64,000 bases of DNA from Avimonas intestinalis (GCA_904380375.1 CAJFID010000011.1:6306-70305), one strand, 5' to 3'. Numbered from the stretch's first letter, positions 26,944 through 35,609 are shown. The notes: generated by a model not told the origin, from the letters alone. Numbers and translations: made by a program.

Positions 26944-27384
26944 TCACGAATTTTCTTCGTCCTCGTGATGGCATCCGCAGCCGCACGCGCCGTCTTCGCA
27001 GTCGTCACAGTCCTCAATGTCAAATTCCAGCTTTTCACCGCAGTTCGGGCACTCAATGGAGCCTTCAAGGAGTGTCTCCTCATCAACACTGAATTCCTCT
27101 TCGCAGTTGGGGCAGGTGATGTCGTAAAGATCGCTGCCCTCGCAGCCGCAGCCGTCCTCGTCCTCTTCGTAAAAGTCGGATTCCAGCGCATCGAGGTCTT
27201 CGTCAATCGCATCGACCTGCTCGGTCAGCTCTTCGGTGTAATCCTCAAGGCTTTCCAGGTCGGAAGCCATATCGTCAAGCACATCAATAATCGCCTTCAG
27301 CACCTTACCCTCTTTGGTGGAATCATCCACGCCCAGCCCTTCGGCCAAGCCCTTCAGGTAGGACACCTTTTCCATCACAGTCAT
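26944..27384 (-). CDS. CD1247 N-terminal domain-like zinc-ribbon protein
   Basis: 146 residues. The N-terminal MTVMEKVSYLKGLAEGLGVD is the conserved CD1247-type segment, followed by a very acidic helical stretch (DLESLEDYTEELTEQVDAID). The second half has CPNCEEEF and CPNCGEKL, a zinc ribbon, then a Cys/His/Asp-rich end (CGCGCHH). It lies just behind efp and shares its promoter, a common arrangement in Clostridia. The function is unknown. Confidence 0.8.
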   Translation of the reverse strand: MTVMEKVSYLKGLAEGLGVDDSTKEGKVLKAIIDVLDDMASDLESLEDYTEELTEQVDAIDEDLDALESDFYEEDEDGCGCEGSDLYDITCPNCEEEFSVDEETLLEGSIECPNCGEKLEFDIEDCDDCEDGACGCGCHHEDEENS

Positions 27385-27475
27385 CTTACGAATCCTCCTT
27401 TACATGCTTTCGTGGTTCGTTCCGCGCCGCGGCGCGGGTATGGCTACAACGGGGAGAGAAAACAACGCCAGCCGT

Positions 27476-28033
27476 TTACGCCCTTTCCATATACTCGCCG
27501 GTGCGGGTGTCTATCCGGATCATCTCACCCTCGTCAATAAACAGGGGGACGCGAATCTCGGCGCCGGTTTCCAGCGTGGCGGGCTTGGTGGCATTGGTGG
27601 CCGTATCGCCCTTGAAGCCGGGATCGGTCTTGGTGACCTGGAGCTCCACAAAGTTCGGCGGCTCCACCCCAAAGACCTTGCCCTTATAGGAAGCGATCTT
27701 GCACACCATATTTTCTTTGACGAACTTGAAGTTATCGGACAGGATATCCTTGCCGATCGGCACCAGCTCGTAGGTTTCGGGATCCATGAAATAGTACAGG
27801 TCCCCGTCGTTATAGGAGTATTCCATCTCCTTGCGCTCTACATACGCGGTGGGGAACTTATCCGTGGGGTTGAAGGTCTTCTCAACCACCGAGCCGGCGA
27901 TTACGTTGCGGATCTTGGTGCGGACAAACGCCGCGCCCTTGCCCGGCTTGACGTGCTGGAATTCAATAATCTGATATACGTTCCCGTCCATCTCAAAGGT
28001 AACGCCGTTGCGGAAATCCCCTGCAGATACCAT
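27476..28033 (-). CDS. efp: Translation elongation factor P
   Basis: 185 residues from the ATG at 28033, eight bases after GGAGG. MVSAGDFRNGVTFEMDGNVY and FQHVKPGKGAAFVRTKIRN are the EF-P start and modification loop, with the Lys at about residue 32. The middle EYSYNDGDLYYFMD and the end IRVPLFIDEGEMIRIDTRTG are diagnostic. It acts on ribosomes stalled on polyproline. Efp here has its own promoter and precedes the CD1247-type gene. Confidence 0.96.
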   Translation of the reverse strand: MVSAGDFRNGVTFEMDGNVYQIIEFQHVKPGKGAAFVRTKIRNVIAGSVVEKTFNPTDKFPTAYVERKEMEYSYNDGDLYYFMDPETYELVPIGKDILSDNFKFVKENMVCKIASYKGKVFGVEPPNFVELQVTKTDPGFKGDTATNATKPATLETGAEIRVPLFIDEGEMIRIDTRTGEYMERA

Positions 28034-28117
28034 TGTTATACCTCCATATGCTTTCACTCACGAGTCCCTTGCAGGCCGTGCCGCCGAAAGGCCGTTACAC
28101 CTGCAGAGTCGTCTTTA

Positions 28118-28146
28118 ATTTTACCCTATCCGGCCCCTTTTTGCAA
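28118..28146 (-). promoter_or_regulatory. sigma-A promoter of efp
   Basis: Minus-strand TTGCAA (28146-28141), a 17-base spacer and TAAAAT (28123-28118), about 85 bases upstream of the ATG. Confidence 0.7.
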
Positions 28147-28163
28147 GAGGAATTTCATCAAGC

Positions 28164-29252
28164 CTATAGGATCAGCAGTTCTTTCGGCGATTTTGTCAGA
28201 TTTTCACAGCCGCCCTCTGTGATGCTTGCCATATCCTCTATCCGCACGCCGAAGCGGCCGGGCAGGTAAATCCCCGGTTCCACCGTCACCACGCTTCCGG
28301 CGGACAGGACCTCCTCCCCGCTGCGGGGGGAGAGCCGCGGCTGTTCATGGATCTCCACCCCGACGCCGTGCCCCGTCGCATGGCCGAAATATTCGCCGTA
28401 GCCCGCGCCGGCGATCACCTCACGCGCGGCGGCGTCCCCATCAACGCAGCGAAGGCCGGCCCGCAGGACCGAGAGCGCCGCCTTCTGCGCGCGGAGCACC
28501 GTATCGTACACTTCCCTCTGTTCGGGCGAACAGGAGCAGACCGCCACGGTGCGGGTCATATCCGAGTGCCAGCCGTCCACCCGCGCGCCGAAGTCCATCG
28601 TCACGAAATCGCCCTTTTCAATGACCTTCTCCCCCGGCACGCCGTGCGGCAGGGAGGAATTCGCCCCCGACACCACGATGAAGTCGAAGGCCACCCCCTC
28701 CGCCCCCTGGCGGCGGATTAGGAACTCCAGCTCAAGCGCGACCTCCCGCTCGGTCCGGCCGGGCCGGATGAATTCCAGGATATGGTCAAAGCCGTATTCC
28801 GTCAGGGCTTGCGCCTGCTTGATCTTTTCCAGTTCCTGCGGTGACTTGACCAGGCGGAGCTCGCCGAGCAGGCCATCCAGCACGCCGCTTTTCCATTCGA
28901 CATCGGGCAGCATCGCGGAAAAACGGCGCTGCTCCGCGACGGTCATCCCCTCGTCCTCGGTCAAAATGCAGTGCAGGGAGAAGCGCCGCGCCAGACCGGC
29001 CAGCGTCTCCTTCAGGGAGGAATACTCAACGCATTCCATCCCCGTGACTGTCCGCCGGGCCGCCTCAATATACCGGAAATCGGTTAGGAACAGAGCGGTT
29101 TCCCTTGTCGCCAGCACCACGCCGGCGCTGGATGGGAAGCCGGTCAGATACCGCCGGTTGTGCCCGCTGACCACCAACGCCGCGTCCGCTCCCGCCGGAA
29201 GCCTTTCCATCAGCCGCTGTATCGGCCGCATATGCAACATCTCCTTCGTCAT
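28164..29252 (-). CDS. M24 family Xaa-Pro aminopeptidase-like metallopeptidase
   Basis: 362 residues from the ATG at 29252 after GGAGG; ATG 29231 also has a good site. The N-terminal creatinase-like domain covers about 1-125. The M24 metal ligands are visible in order: Asp in MDFGARVDGW and HSDMTRTV, His in GHGVGVEIHE, Glu in VTVEPGIYLP and Glu in GVRIEDMASI. The enzyme removes N-terminal residues before proline, in the cytoplasm. It lies between aroQ and efp, the order (aroQ-pepQ-efp) seen in many Firmicutes. Confidence 0.93.
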   Translation of the reverse strand: MTKEMLHMRPIQRLMERLPAGADAALVVSGHNRRYLTGFPSSAGVVLATRETALFLTDFRYIEAARRTVTGMECVEYSSLKETLAGLARRFSLHCILTEDEGMTVAEQRRFSAMLPDVEWKSGVLDGLLGELRLVKSPQELEKIKQAQALTEYGFDHILEFIRPGRTEREVALELEFLIRRQGAEGVAFDFIVVSGANSSLPHGVPGEKVIEKGDFVTMDFGARVDGWHSDMTRTVAVCSCSPEQREVYDTVLRAQKAALSVLRAGLRCVDGDAAAREVIAGAGYGEYFGHATGHGVGVEIHEQPRLSPRSGEEVLSAGSVVTVEPGIYLPGRFGVRIEDMASITEGGCENLTKSPKELLIL

Positions 29253-29311
29253 AGAAACCTCCGCGCCAAAGCGGCGCACCGTCCGCCGGGGCCGCCCGGC
29301 GATGAGGGGCC

Positions 29312-29761
29312 TTATTCCGCCTCCGCCGCCATTTCCGCAAAGGCCTGCAAGGCCAGCAGATAGCTTGCCGGGCCGAAGCCGGCGATCTGTCCCCGGCAGA
29401 CCGGTGCGATGACCGAGGTATGGCGGAATTCCTCCCGCGCATGGATATTGGACAGATGCACCTCAATCACCGGCAGGCGGATGGCGGCGATCGCGTCCCG
29501 GATGGCATAGCTGTAATGGGTATAGGCCCCCGCGTTCAGGATCACGCCGTCGTATACCCCCATGCAGGCGTGCAGGCGGTCAATCAGGCCGCCCTCACTG
29601 TTGGACTGGGCAAAGCCCACCTCCATTTGCAGCTTTTCCGCCCGCTCGGCAATCCGCTTGCAGACCGCCTCGTAGCTGTCGGAACCGTACACGCCCGGCT
29701 CCCGCACCCCCAATAGGTTGAGGTTGGGGCCGTTGAGGACCAATAATTTCTGAATCTTCAC
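29312..29761 (-). CDS. aroQ: 3-dehydroquinate dehydratase, type II
   Basis: 149 residues from the GTG at 29761 (VKIQKLLVLNGPNLNLLG); the frame extends upstream only with noise. Type II landmarks are LVLNGPNLNLLGVREPGVYG (catalytic Tyr region), SNSEGGLIDRLH, LNAGAYTHYSYAIRDAI (catalytic His) and EVHLSNIHAREEFRH. It dehydrates 3-dehydroquinate in the shikimate pathway as a dodecamer in the cytoplasm. It is upstream of the M24 peptidase gene and efp. Confidence 0.94.
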   Translation of the reverse strand: MKIQKLLVLNGPNLNLLGVREPGVYGSDSYEAVCKRIAERAEKLQMEVGFAQSNSEGGLIDRLHACMGVYDGVILNAGAYTHYSYAIRDAIAAIRLPVIEVHLSNIHAREEFRHTSVIAPVCRGQIAGFGPASYLLALQAFAEMAAEAE

Positions 29762-29880
29762 ACTTGCATCCGTCCTTTCACGGGAAACTCCGACGAACCG
29801 GCGCATCCGAAAAACTTTTTTTATCCTGTAACAGTATACACCGGAAAAAAGAAAAAAGCCACCCCCGCGCGGCCGTCCAT

Positions 29881-29904
29881 CAAAAAACGCCCCGGAAGGG
29901 GCGT
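29881..29904 (-). terminator. intrinsic terminator between the XRE-membrane gene and aroQ
   Basis: Leftward, ACGCCCC-TTCC-GGGGCGT is followed directly by TTTTTTG. It ends transcripts coming from the XRE gene at 30155. Confidence 0.85.
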
Positions 29905-30070
29905 GAAACGCAGCCGAAACCGTAGGGGGTGGGGCGGTCAATAAGTGCTCGCCTGAGCACCATGAGAGAAGGGCGCTGCCTTTGGTATCAGCCGGGGACG
30001 CCGAAGGCGTTCCGCCCGGCCGAAAGGCGAGGGTACGCCCGAAGAACGATCCCGCGGCCGGCGCCGCTTT

Positions 30071-30111
30071 GCCGTGCCTCGGGCAGCCGGCGGCAGTGAC
30101 CGAGGCACGGC
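30071..30111. repeat. 12-bp perfect inverted repeat in intergenic DNA
   Basis: GCCGTGCCTCGG (30071-30082) and CCGAGGCACGGC (30100-30111) are perfect inverted copies around a 17-base loop. It lies in the stretch 29905-30154, which holds no supported gene. No T-run follows, so it may not be a terminator. Confidence 0.55.
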
Positions 30112-30154
30112 GGCCAGGGGATGACAACCCGCCCAGCCTGCCGGAGCGGGGGAT

Positions 30155-30934
30155 CTACCGCGGCTCCGGCAGGCAGTAAAGCAGCGGGATGAGGAGGAAA
30201 ATGCACCAGCCCGGATGCCAAAGCCCCCACAGGACGCCCATCGTAAGGTAGAGGGCAACAATCAGCACCGGGAAGAGGCCGCTTCCAAGCAAAAAAGCGT
30301 GAATACGCCCCCACGCACTGCCGGCCGACCGAGCGCAGTCAATCCCTGCCCCCATCAAATAATAAAGAGGCACCGTCAGAAAAAGCAGCCACCCAGGATG
30401 CCACCAGTTCCCGATAAAGCCGAGGAGAAGATACACCAGCGCCACGGCGATGGGATAAGGAAAGCTTCCCAATATCCATTCTGCCGAGCGGCGGGCCGGT
30501 TCCACAGATTCCGGCGCATCGTCCGCGGCCAGGGCTTCCAGGATTTCCAGCCCTTCCCTCCCGCCGGCCGACAGAGCGGCAACGGCAACGCCCGATGCCT
30601 GCCGCGGAGGCGCCGGGGATGCCGGATAGGCCCCGGACGGATCGCCGGGTTCTCTCTCCTCCGCCGAACCGCCGTTTTTTCCCTGCGCGCAAGAGCCGCT
30701 TTCTTCCGGCGGGAAGCTGGCTTCCGGCCGAAAGCCGGTATCCAGCAAGCTGTCCAAAGAGATGCCGTAGAGCCGGGACAGCGCCATCAGCTTGTCAAGC
30801 TCCGGCGACGATTCGGCGCGTTCCCATTTGGAAACCGCCTGACGGCTGACGTCCAGCTTTTCCGCCAGTTCCTCCTGTGTCCAGCCCTTGGCGCTGCGCA
30901 GCTCTACCAGCCGATTGGCAATCGCGATATTCAT
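30155..30934 (-). CDS. XRE family regulator with C-terminal membrane helices
   Basis: 259 residues from the ATG at 30934, seven bases after GGAGG. The helix-turn-helix is RLVELRSAKGWTQEELAEKL then DVSRQAVSKWERAESSPEL. A Gly/Pro/Ala linker precedes three or four helices that contain two copies of a WHPGW motif (NWWHPGWLLFLTVPLYY and LWHPGWCIFLLIPLLY). This is a membrane-tethered XRE regulator type common in Clostridia, possibly sensing envelope or membrane changes. A 30-bp palindrome in its leader suggests autoregulation. Confidence 0.85.
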   Translation of the reverse strand: MNIAIANRLVELRSAKGWTQEELAEKLDVSRQAVSKWERAESSPELDKLMALSRLYGISLDSLLDTGFRPEASFPPEESGSCAQGKNGGSAEEREPGDPSGAYPASPAPPRQASGVAVAALSAGGREGLEILEALAADDAPESVEPARRSAEWILGSFPYPIAVALVYLLLGFIGNWWHPGWLLFLTVPLYYLMGAGIDCARSAGSAWGRIHAFLLGSGLFPVLIVALYLTMGVLWGLWHPGWCIFLLIPLLYCLPEPR

Positions 30935-30978
30935 AGCACTTCCTCCCCTATATGCCTGTACCTGCTCACATGCGACTT

Positions 30979-31008
30979 GTGTCACCGGACGGATCCGCCC
31001 GGTAACAC
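30979..31008. promoter_or_regulatory. 30-bp palindrome upstream of the XRE-membrane gene
   Basis: The palindrome runs from GTGTCACCGGACG to CCCGGTAACAC with GGATCC at the centre. Only two base pairs fail, and both become G-U pairs in the minus-strand transcript, which favours an RNA hairpin in the leader, although an operator is possible. Confidence 0.5.
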
Positions 31009-31086
31009 ATCATGGGGACAGCATACACTAGCGGCGGCTGATATGCCACCAAGCAGCGGTTTCTTTTTCCCGTTTTCCCGCCCAAT

Positions 31087-31111
31087 GCCCCGCAACCGGC
31101 GGTTGCGGGGC
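31087..31111. terminator. hairpin downstream of the endonuclease IV-like gene
   Basis: GCCCCGCAACC-GGC-GGTTGCGGGGC is a perfect 11-bp stem just after the stop at 31134 (leftward). There is no T-run on the exit side, so termination strength is uncertain. Confidence 0.5.
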
Positions 31112-31133
31112 GCCTTACGGCTCAGCGCACACG

Positions 31134-32060
31134 TTATACCGGACGAGCCTGCCCACGATCCGGCGGTGTTTCGCCCGCCGCCTGTTCGTACAGCCTCTTC
31201 ATGGCGAGCGCATCCGCCGCCTGGGTCCCCGCCGACTCGCAGATCACTACCGGGGTATAGCCGCGTTCGGCCAGCAGTGCCATCAGCGGCGCAGGATCGG
31301 GGCCGAACGTCTCATCCGCGAAGGTTAGGTGGCGCTTCTCCCCGCCCTTGGAATATGCAATCTTGGAAAAGTGGATGTGCAGGCTGCGGGCCCGCTCCTG
31401 CCCGAGCGCGTCCGCCACCCGGTCCAGCAGCGCGGCCATCGCCTCCCGGGTATTCACCCCGCCCAGGGTGCGGGCGTTCATATGGCCGAAATCAATGCAG
31501 GGCAGAAAGCGTTCGTCCTCCCGGCAGAAGCCGAGCACCTCATCCAAATCGCCGAGCTGGTTGATCTTGCCCATCGTCTCCGGGCACAAGCGGATATGGG
31601 ACAGCCCCTGGGCATCCAGCGCCTCCTGGGCTTTGCGCAGCGTCTGAGCCGCCAGCGCGGCGGCTTCCCCGCGGGGCCGGCCGCCCAGGCCGCCCGGATG
31701 CACCACCACCCGGTTCCCGCCCAGCCAGTCAACCACCTGGGCGGACTGGCAGATATACTCTACGCTGTTTTCCCGCTTCTGCGGGTCGGCGGAGGCCAGG
31801 GAGATGTAATACGGGGCGTGCAGGGAAACCGCAACGCCGTGTTCCGCCGCTTTGGCGCCGATCGCGCGGGCGGTATCTTCTTGGACGCGCACCCCATGCC
31901 CGCACTGGTATTCATAGGCCGTCAGGCCCATCCCCTCCAGCCAGCCGGGAGCCTGTAGGATCGTGCGATAGCCCTGCTCATAAAACGCCTCGCTGTTGCC
32001 CGCGGGCCCAAAAAGGGGGACGGCGGGCCGCAGCCCGGCGGAAAAATGGTCGTTCACCAT
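31134..32060 (-). CDS. Endonuclease IV/xylose isomerase-like TIM-barrel protein
   Basis: 308 residues. Metal-ligand motifs of AP endonuclease IV occur in order: SLHAPYYISLAS, VVVHPGG, PETMGKINQLG, CIDFGHMNAR, HIHFSKI, KRHLTF and ICESAG. The enzyme nicks DNA at abasic sites using three zinc ions. Its start codon overlaps the last codons of the S41-like gene (ATGGTGA), so the two are translationally coupled. A sugar epimerase of the same fold is the alternative, but the ligand set favours DNA repair. Confidence 0.85.
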   Translation of the reverse strand: MVNDHFSAGLRPAVPLFGPAGNSEAFYEQGYRTILQAPGWLEGMGLTAYEYQCGHGVRVQEDTARAIGAKAAEHGVAVSLHAPYYISLASADPQKRENSVEYICQSAQVVDWLGGNRVVVHPGGLGGRPRGEAAALAAQTLRKAQEALDAQGLSHIRLCPETMGKINQLGDLDEVLGFCREDERFLPCIDFGHMNARTLGGVNTREAMAALLDRVADALGQERARSLHIHFSKIAYSKGGEKRHLTFADETFGPDPAPLMALLAERGYTPVVICESAGTQAADALAMKRLYEQAAGETPPDRGQARPV

Positions 32061-33349
32061 GGCGATATTTTCCTTTCCTTGATTGGTTTTCCGGCAAAAA
32101 TCCTATTCCGGCCGTCAGAGCGCCCCCGCTTTTCTGCTGCCGCCAGTGCCCGGAGCAAGCAGCCGGCACGGTCCCCTTCTTCCCAATCCCAGCCGAGCGG
32201 AAAAGGAAGAGCGATCGACAGAGAAGCCTCATGATCCCTGCGGCTGTCCGGACGGAGAAACAGGCTGGTGGAAACCCGGAAGCGGTATCCTCCCTCTGGT
32301 GTGCGGAACCGGCGGGGAAGGCCGTAGGAATTGGGGACGCCGCCCATAACGGCGCCGGCAATTTTTGCAAGGCCGTTGTCCCCCAGGGTTACCGCAAAGG
32401 TCCGTGCGCTGCTGAAGGTCCGCCCCGATACGACGGCGAGGACATCCCCCGAAAAAACCGCCCCGTCATGCCGATTGACCGCCAATCCCCCGCGCGGGCA
32501 AGCCTGCCGCATACCGCTGGCTTCCCGTGTCAGCATCCCGTACGTCCGGTACCGCTCGGCCGGCAGATGGCGCAGGAAAGCCGCTATGACCGCCGAATTG
32601 CCACCGGGATTGCGGCTGAGATCCAACACCAGCCGGCGGCAGCCGCGGGACAGGGCCTGCGCAAAAAAGGATTCTAGAAACGCAGCCGTCTCGCTGTCTG
32701 CCGTACACTCATCCAAAAAAAGCAGCGCCGTCTCCCCGCAAAAAGCAAAGCTTTTTTCCGCCGGTGAAAAATCCGCACACCCGCCGTAAGGTTCAAGCGG
32801 CGCCACCTCCTCCCGCGACTCGCCTTCCCGTACATAGGTCAGCCTATACGGCGGAGGGCCGCATAGCGCCCGCAGGTGAAAGCCGCTGAGCAAGAAATCG
32901 TTGACATAGGGATAACCGGTCGAGCGGTCCCTAGCCATGGCCTCGCTTTCATGGGGGATTTCCCGGCTCACCCTCTGAAAAAGCGCCTCCACCGGCGCAG
33001 TGTTGACGCAAAGCAGCTCGTCTCCCCGGCGGAAGGGGCCGGCATCCCGGCGCACGACCAAGTGGTATCCCGCCCCTGGCCCGCCCAGCCAGCGGCAGGG
33101 AAGATTCAGGCAATCCGAACAAATCCCTGGTTCAAACGGCAGCTCAAGGTTTGTGTGCCCGTCGCCCAGCCAGGCGGTCAGCAGCCCGGCTGCATGAAGC
33201 AGGCTGCCTGCGTCGGCCACCGTCCGTTCCAGGGCAGTGGCACGGGCGGCCCACTCCTCGGCAATCGGCTCGAGCAGGAAACGGGGATGTACCGCCTCGA
33301 TCGTATCTCGGATGTAGGCAAAATCCCGGCGGCAGGCGGCCTGATCCAC
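32054..33349 (-). CDS. S41-like (C-terminal processing) peptidase
   Basis: 431 residues from GTG at 33349, seven bases after AGGGGG. The N-terminal part (CRRDFAYIRDTIEAVHPRF) resembles tricorn-like S41 proteins. The core has LVLDLSRNPGGNSAVIAAFL, and VVSGRTFSSARTFAVTLGDN with the probable nucleophile Ser, then MGGVPNSYG. No signal peptide is evident, so it may act in the cytoplasm or be a non-secreted homologue. It precedes and overlaps the endonuclease IV-like gene. Confidence 0.78.
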   Translation of the reverse strand: MDQAACRRDFAYIRDTIEAVHPRFLLEPIAEEWAARATALERTVADAGSLLHAAGLLTAWLGDGHTNLELPFEPGICSDCLNLPCRWLGGPGAGYHLVVRRDAGPFRRGDELLCVNTAPVEALFQRVSREIPHESEAMARDRSTGYPYVNDFLLSGFHLRALCGPPPYRLTYVREGESREEVAPLEPYGGCADFSPAEKSFAFCGETALLFLDECTADSETAAFLESFFAQALSRGCRRLVLDLSRNPGGNSAVIAAFLRHLPAERYRTYGMLTREASGMRQACPRGGLAVNRHDGAVFSGDVLAVVSGRTFSSARTFAVTLGDNGLAKIAGAVMGGVPNSYGLPRRFRTPEGGYRFRVSTSLFLRPDSRRDHEASLSIALPFPLGWDWEEGDRAGCLLRALAAAEKRGRSDGRNRIFAGKPIKERKISPW

Positions 33350-33379
33350 TAGAATTCCCCCTTCAAGGCCGTTTTTCTC

Positions 33380-33799
33380 TCAAATGTTTCGGGCAAAGTA
33401 GGGGCCCATTTTCTCCCCGTCGCCGGTGGCGTAGGTCCAGTGCAGGGCAGTGTCGGCAATATATACGTCCGGGCCAAAGGCGGGGGGTTCCCCTTCCGGC
33501 GCTGCTTCTTCCGGCGTCCACAGGCAGACAGCCCGCTCCCGTTCCCGGTATACCAGCAGCGCTTCACCCCGTTCGCGGGCCCGCCCAAGCTGCCGCCGGA
33601 AAGCGGCGCGGGCCGCCGGGCCCTCAAGGCAAGCGATATACCGCCAGCCGAAGGCATGCCAAAGCGGGTCGCCGGATCCGCCGGCCGGCCGGTCCCCTTT
33701 GGGGAAGCAAACAGCCCGGGCCAGCTCCCGCCGCTCGGCGGGGACGAAGCGCCGGAACCATTCCTGCCGGAAAATTTCCGGATCTTGTATAGTATCCAT
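33380..33799 (-). CDS. DUF4275-like protein
   Basis: 139 residues from the ATG at 33799, five bases after AAGGAGG. The pattern EWFRRFVPAERRELARAVCF, DPLWHAFGWRYIACLEGPAA and RAAFRRQL matches what I recall of DUF4275 (LWHxFSYE..CLEG..A..AF). The role is unknown. It ends 30 bases before the S41-like gene, so they are probably one operon. Confidence 0.6.
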   Translation of the reverse strand: MDTIQDPEIFRQEWFRRFVPAERRELARAVCFPKGDRPAGGSGDPLWHAFGWRYIACLEGPAARAAFRRQLGRARERGEALLVYRERERAVCLWTPEEAAPEGEPPAFGPDVYIADTALHWTYATGDGEKMGPYFARNI

Positions 33800-33883
33800 C
33801 CTGTCCTCCTTGTCCAACCGCATGGCCTCCGGATGCTCCCAGCGCCTTCCTGCCTTGCTGCAAAGCGGGCCGAGGCCGCGGGG

Positions 33884-34402
33884 CTAGGCCTCTTCCTCCG
33901 GCGGGAGGCCGTGCTTTTTCCGGTACCGCCGCAGGATCCCCCGTTCGAGCCTCCGCTTAAAGCGCAGGGTAGGCTGATGCTCCGGCTGGATCGGCCTCAA
34001 CAGGATCGAACGCACCCCCGCCAGGCGGGAGCCGATGATGTCGGTAAAAATCTGATCCCCGACCGCCGCGCATTCCCGCCTTTTCAGCCCTAAGCGCCGC
34101 GCTCCCCGCCAGAAACCCAGGGGGAACGGCTTGCAGGCCATGGCAATATACCGCAGGCCGATTTTCTTTGCAAACGGCTCCACCCGCTTGGGCAGGCCGT
34201 TGCTCACCACCGTCAGCGCGATCCCCTGGGCGGCCATCTCCTCCAGCCAGCGGCGGACGGCGGGATCGAGCTCCTGGCTGCCGTGGGTGGTCAGGGTATT
34301 GTCCACATCCAGCAGGACGCCCCGGACCCCGAGGGCGCGCAGGTCTTTGACCGTGATATCCGTAATGCGGTTTTTCAGCAGATCGGGGGTAAACAGCGGC
34401 AT
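33884..34402 (-). CDS. YqeG family HAD IIIA phosphatase
   Basis: 172 residues. The HAD nucleophile motif is LLDVDNTLTTHG; TVVSNGLPKRVEPFA holds the Ser/Thr motif II; KPFPLGFWRGAR has the Lys; AVGDQIFTDIIGSRLAG is the GDQxxTD motif III. The length and C-terminal Arg-rich end fit YqeG. In Bacillus YqeG lies in the yqeG-yqeH-aroE-yhbY-nadD-yqeK cluster; here it is separated from the nadD/yhbY block by several kilobases. Confidence 0.92.
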   Translation of the reverse strand: MPLFTPDLLKNRITDITVKDLRALGVRGVLLDVDNTLTTHGSQELDPAVRRWLEEMAAQGIALTVVSNGLPKRVEPFAKKIGLRYIAMACKPFPLGFWRGARRLGLKRRECAAVGDQIFTDIIGSRLAGVRSILLRPIQPEHQPTLRFKRRLERGILRRYRKKHGLPPEEEA

Positions 34403-34425
34403 GATTGTTCTCCTTTGGCATGGAT

Positions 34426-35268
34426 CTACGGGTGATGTTGTTCCCGGCTGATTTCCTCCATCCGTAAAACACCATTGATTTTATGGAAAAAGCGGATAGC
34501 ATCCCATTTTTCCAATAAACGGCGGCAGGGATATAAAAGACGGACAGCGGCACGAATTGCCGGTGGATAGGCAATATGCAGATGGCAATAGGCCTTACGA
34601 AACTGAAAATATTTCTCCAAATAGTTCTGAAAGGCAGTAATATGCTGGATGCTGCGTTCGCCATCCGAAATATAAAGACCAGCAGACAACCTTTTTTCGT
34701 AATAGCACAATATTTCGTAGACCAGAGCTGCATTAACCCCATCCCGTTCGGAAGCGGGATTTGTTTTTAGAACGGATAAGTTAATGTAGCTGTTGCAATC
34801 ATACAACCCGGCATATCCGCATAGTGCCCCCGTCTTTACAGAAAATGCACCAAACACCACAGAATAGCCCCAATGGTCAATGGAAGATTTAAAAGTTTCC
34901 TCATGGATAGTGGGGCGATAACTCGCAGGGTACGCACCAAATGCCGCTTTCTGCACAAAATACAGTTCTTCTTTATACTCTGAAGGGGCAATGAGCCGCA
35001 CGGTAAAATTTCGTTTTGCTTTGGTAATTTCATATCGTCTTTTCGCCTTCAGTGCTTGAAGATCAAATGGCTCGTCCTTGATACAGTACCACCAATTGGT
35101 TTCATATCCGCAGTCAAAATCGCTCGTCCAACGGGCAAACAGCGGTCGTCCCTTTGCCTTCCATAGACTCCCATCTTCAATGCAGGCCGTATTTGCCGTT
35201 TCATGTGGCGCGTTGGTTGCGAGCATGGCGCCATTATAATATTTCCAGTCCAACGTCCTCTTCCTCAT
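34426..35268 (-). CDS. GNAT/Fem-like acyltransferase, AT-rich
   Basis: 280 residues from the ATG at 35268; TTG at 35253 after GAGGAAGAGG is an alternative start. ALKAKRRYEITKAKRNFTVR and FGAFSVKTGALCGYAGLYDC resemble peptidoglycan/polysaccharide acyltransferase (GNAT or FemAB-like) sequences, but I am not sure of the family. The gene is clearly AT-richer and uses more A/T-ending codons than all neighbours, which suggests recent transfer. It sits between yqeG and rpsU. Confidence 0.5.
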   Translation of the reverse strand: MRKRTLDWKYYNGAMLATNAPHETANTACIEDGSLWKAKGRPLFARWTSDFDCGYETNWWYCIKDEPFDLQALKAKRRYEITKAKRNFTVRLIAPSEYKEELYFVQKAAFGAYPASYRPTIHEETFKSSIDHWGYSVVFGAFSVKTGALCGYAGLYDCNSYINLSVLKTNPASERDGVNAALVYEILCYYEKRLSAGLYISDGERSIQHITAFQNYLEKYFQFRKAYCHLHIAYPPAIRAAVRLLYPCRRLLEKWDAIRFFHKINGVLRMEEISREQHHP

Positions 35269-35288
35269 TCTTTATAATGTAATAATTC

Positions 35289-35316
35289 AAAAAGCGGGCA
35301 TTGCTGCCCGCTTTTT
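35289..35316 (-). terminator. intrinsic terminator after rpsU
   Basis: AAAAAGCGGGCA-TTGC-TGCCCGCTTTTT, a perfect stem with T-runs on both sides, lies 20 bases past the rpsU stop on the leftward path. Confidence 0.88.
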
Positions 35317-35335
35317 GCACCGATTTGGCTGCCGC

Positions 35336-35512
35336 TTACCTGTACTTCCTCTTGCGCGCGGCTTCCGATTTCTTCTTGCGCTTTACAGAGGGCTTCTCAT
35401 AATGCTCTCTCTTACGCACTTCAGCGAGAACACCCGAGCGGGCGCAGGATTTCTTCCAGCGGCGCAGAGCGCTGTCCAGGCTTTCGTTTTCCTTGACATG
35501 TACTTCCGACAT
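35336..35512 (-). CDS. rpsU: 30S ribosomal protein S21
   Basis: 58 residues from the ATG at 35512, behind GGGAGG. MSEVHVKENESLDSALRRWK and the Lys/Arg-rich end KPSVKRKKKSEAARKRKYR are the normal S21 sequence. S21 helps 30S subunits start translation. A near-consensus promoter precedes it and a terminator follows, so it is monocistronic. Confidence 0.96.
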   Translation of the reverse strand: MSEVHVKENESLDSALRRWKKSCARSGVLAEVRKREHYEKPSVKRKKKSEAARKRKYR

Positions 35513-35580
35513 TCTATATTCCCTCCCTCCGCCATCCAAAGCAGGGGTAAACCTTACTCATTTCTTGGTATGCAAGTAGC

Positions 35581-35609
35581 ATTATACAACAGGCGGAGCG
35601 TTTCGTCAA
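35581..35609 (-). promoter_or_regulatory. sigma-A promoter of rpsU
   Basis: Minus-strand TTGACG (35609-35604), a 17-base spacer and a perfect TATAAT (35586-35581). Confidence 0.88.

Noticed and set aside
29905..30154. Small gene in the intergenic DNA before the XRE-membrane gene
   Set aside because: Open frames lack ribosome sites and have compositionally biased translations; only the 12-bp hairpin is supported.
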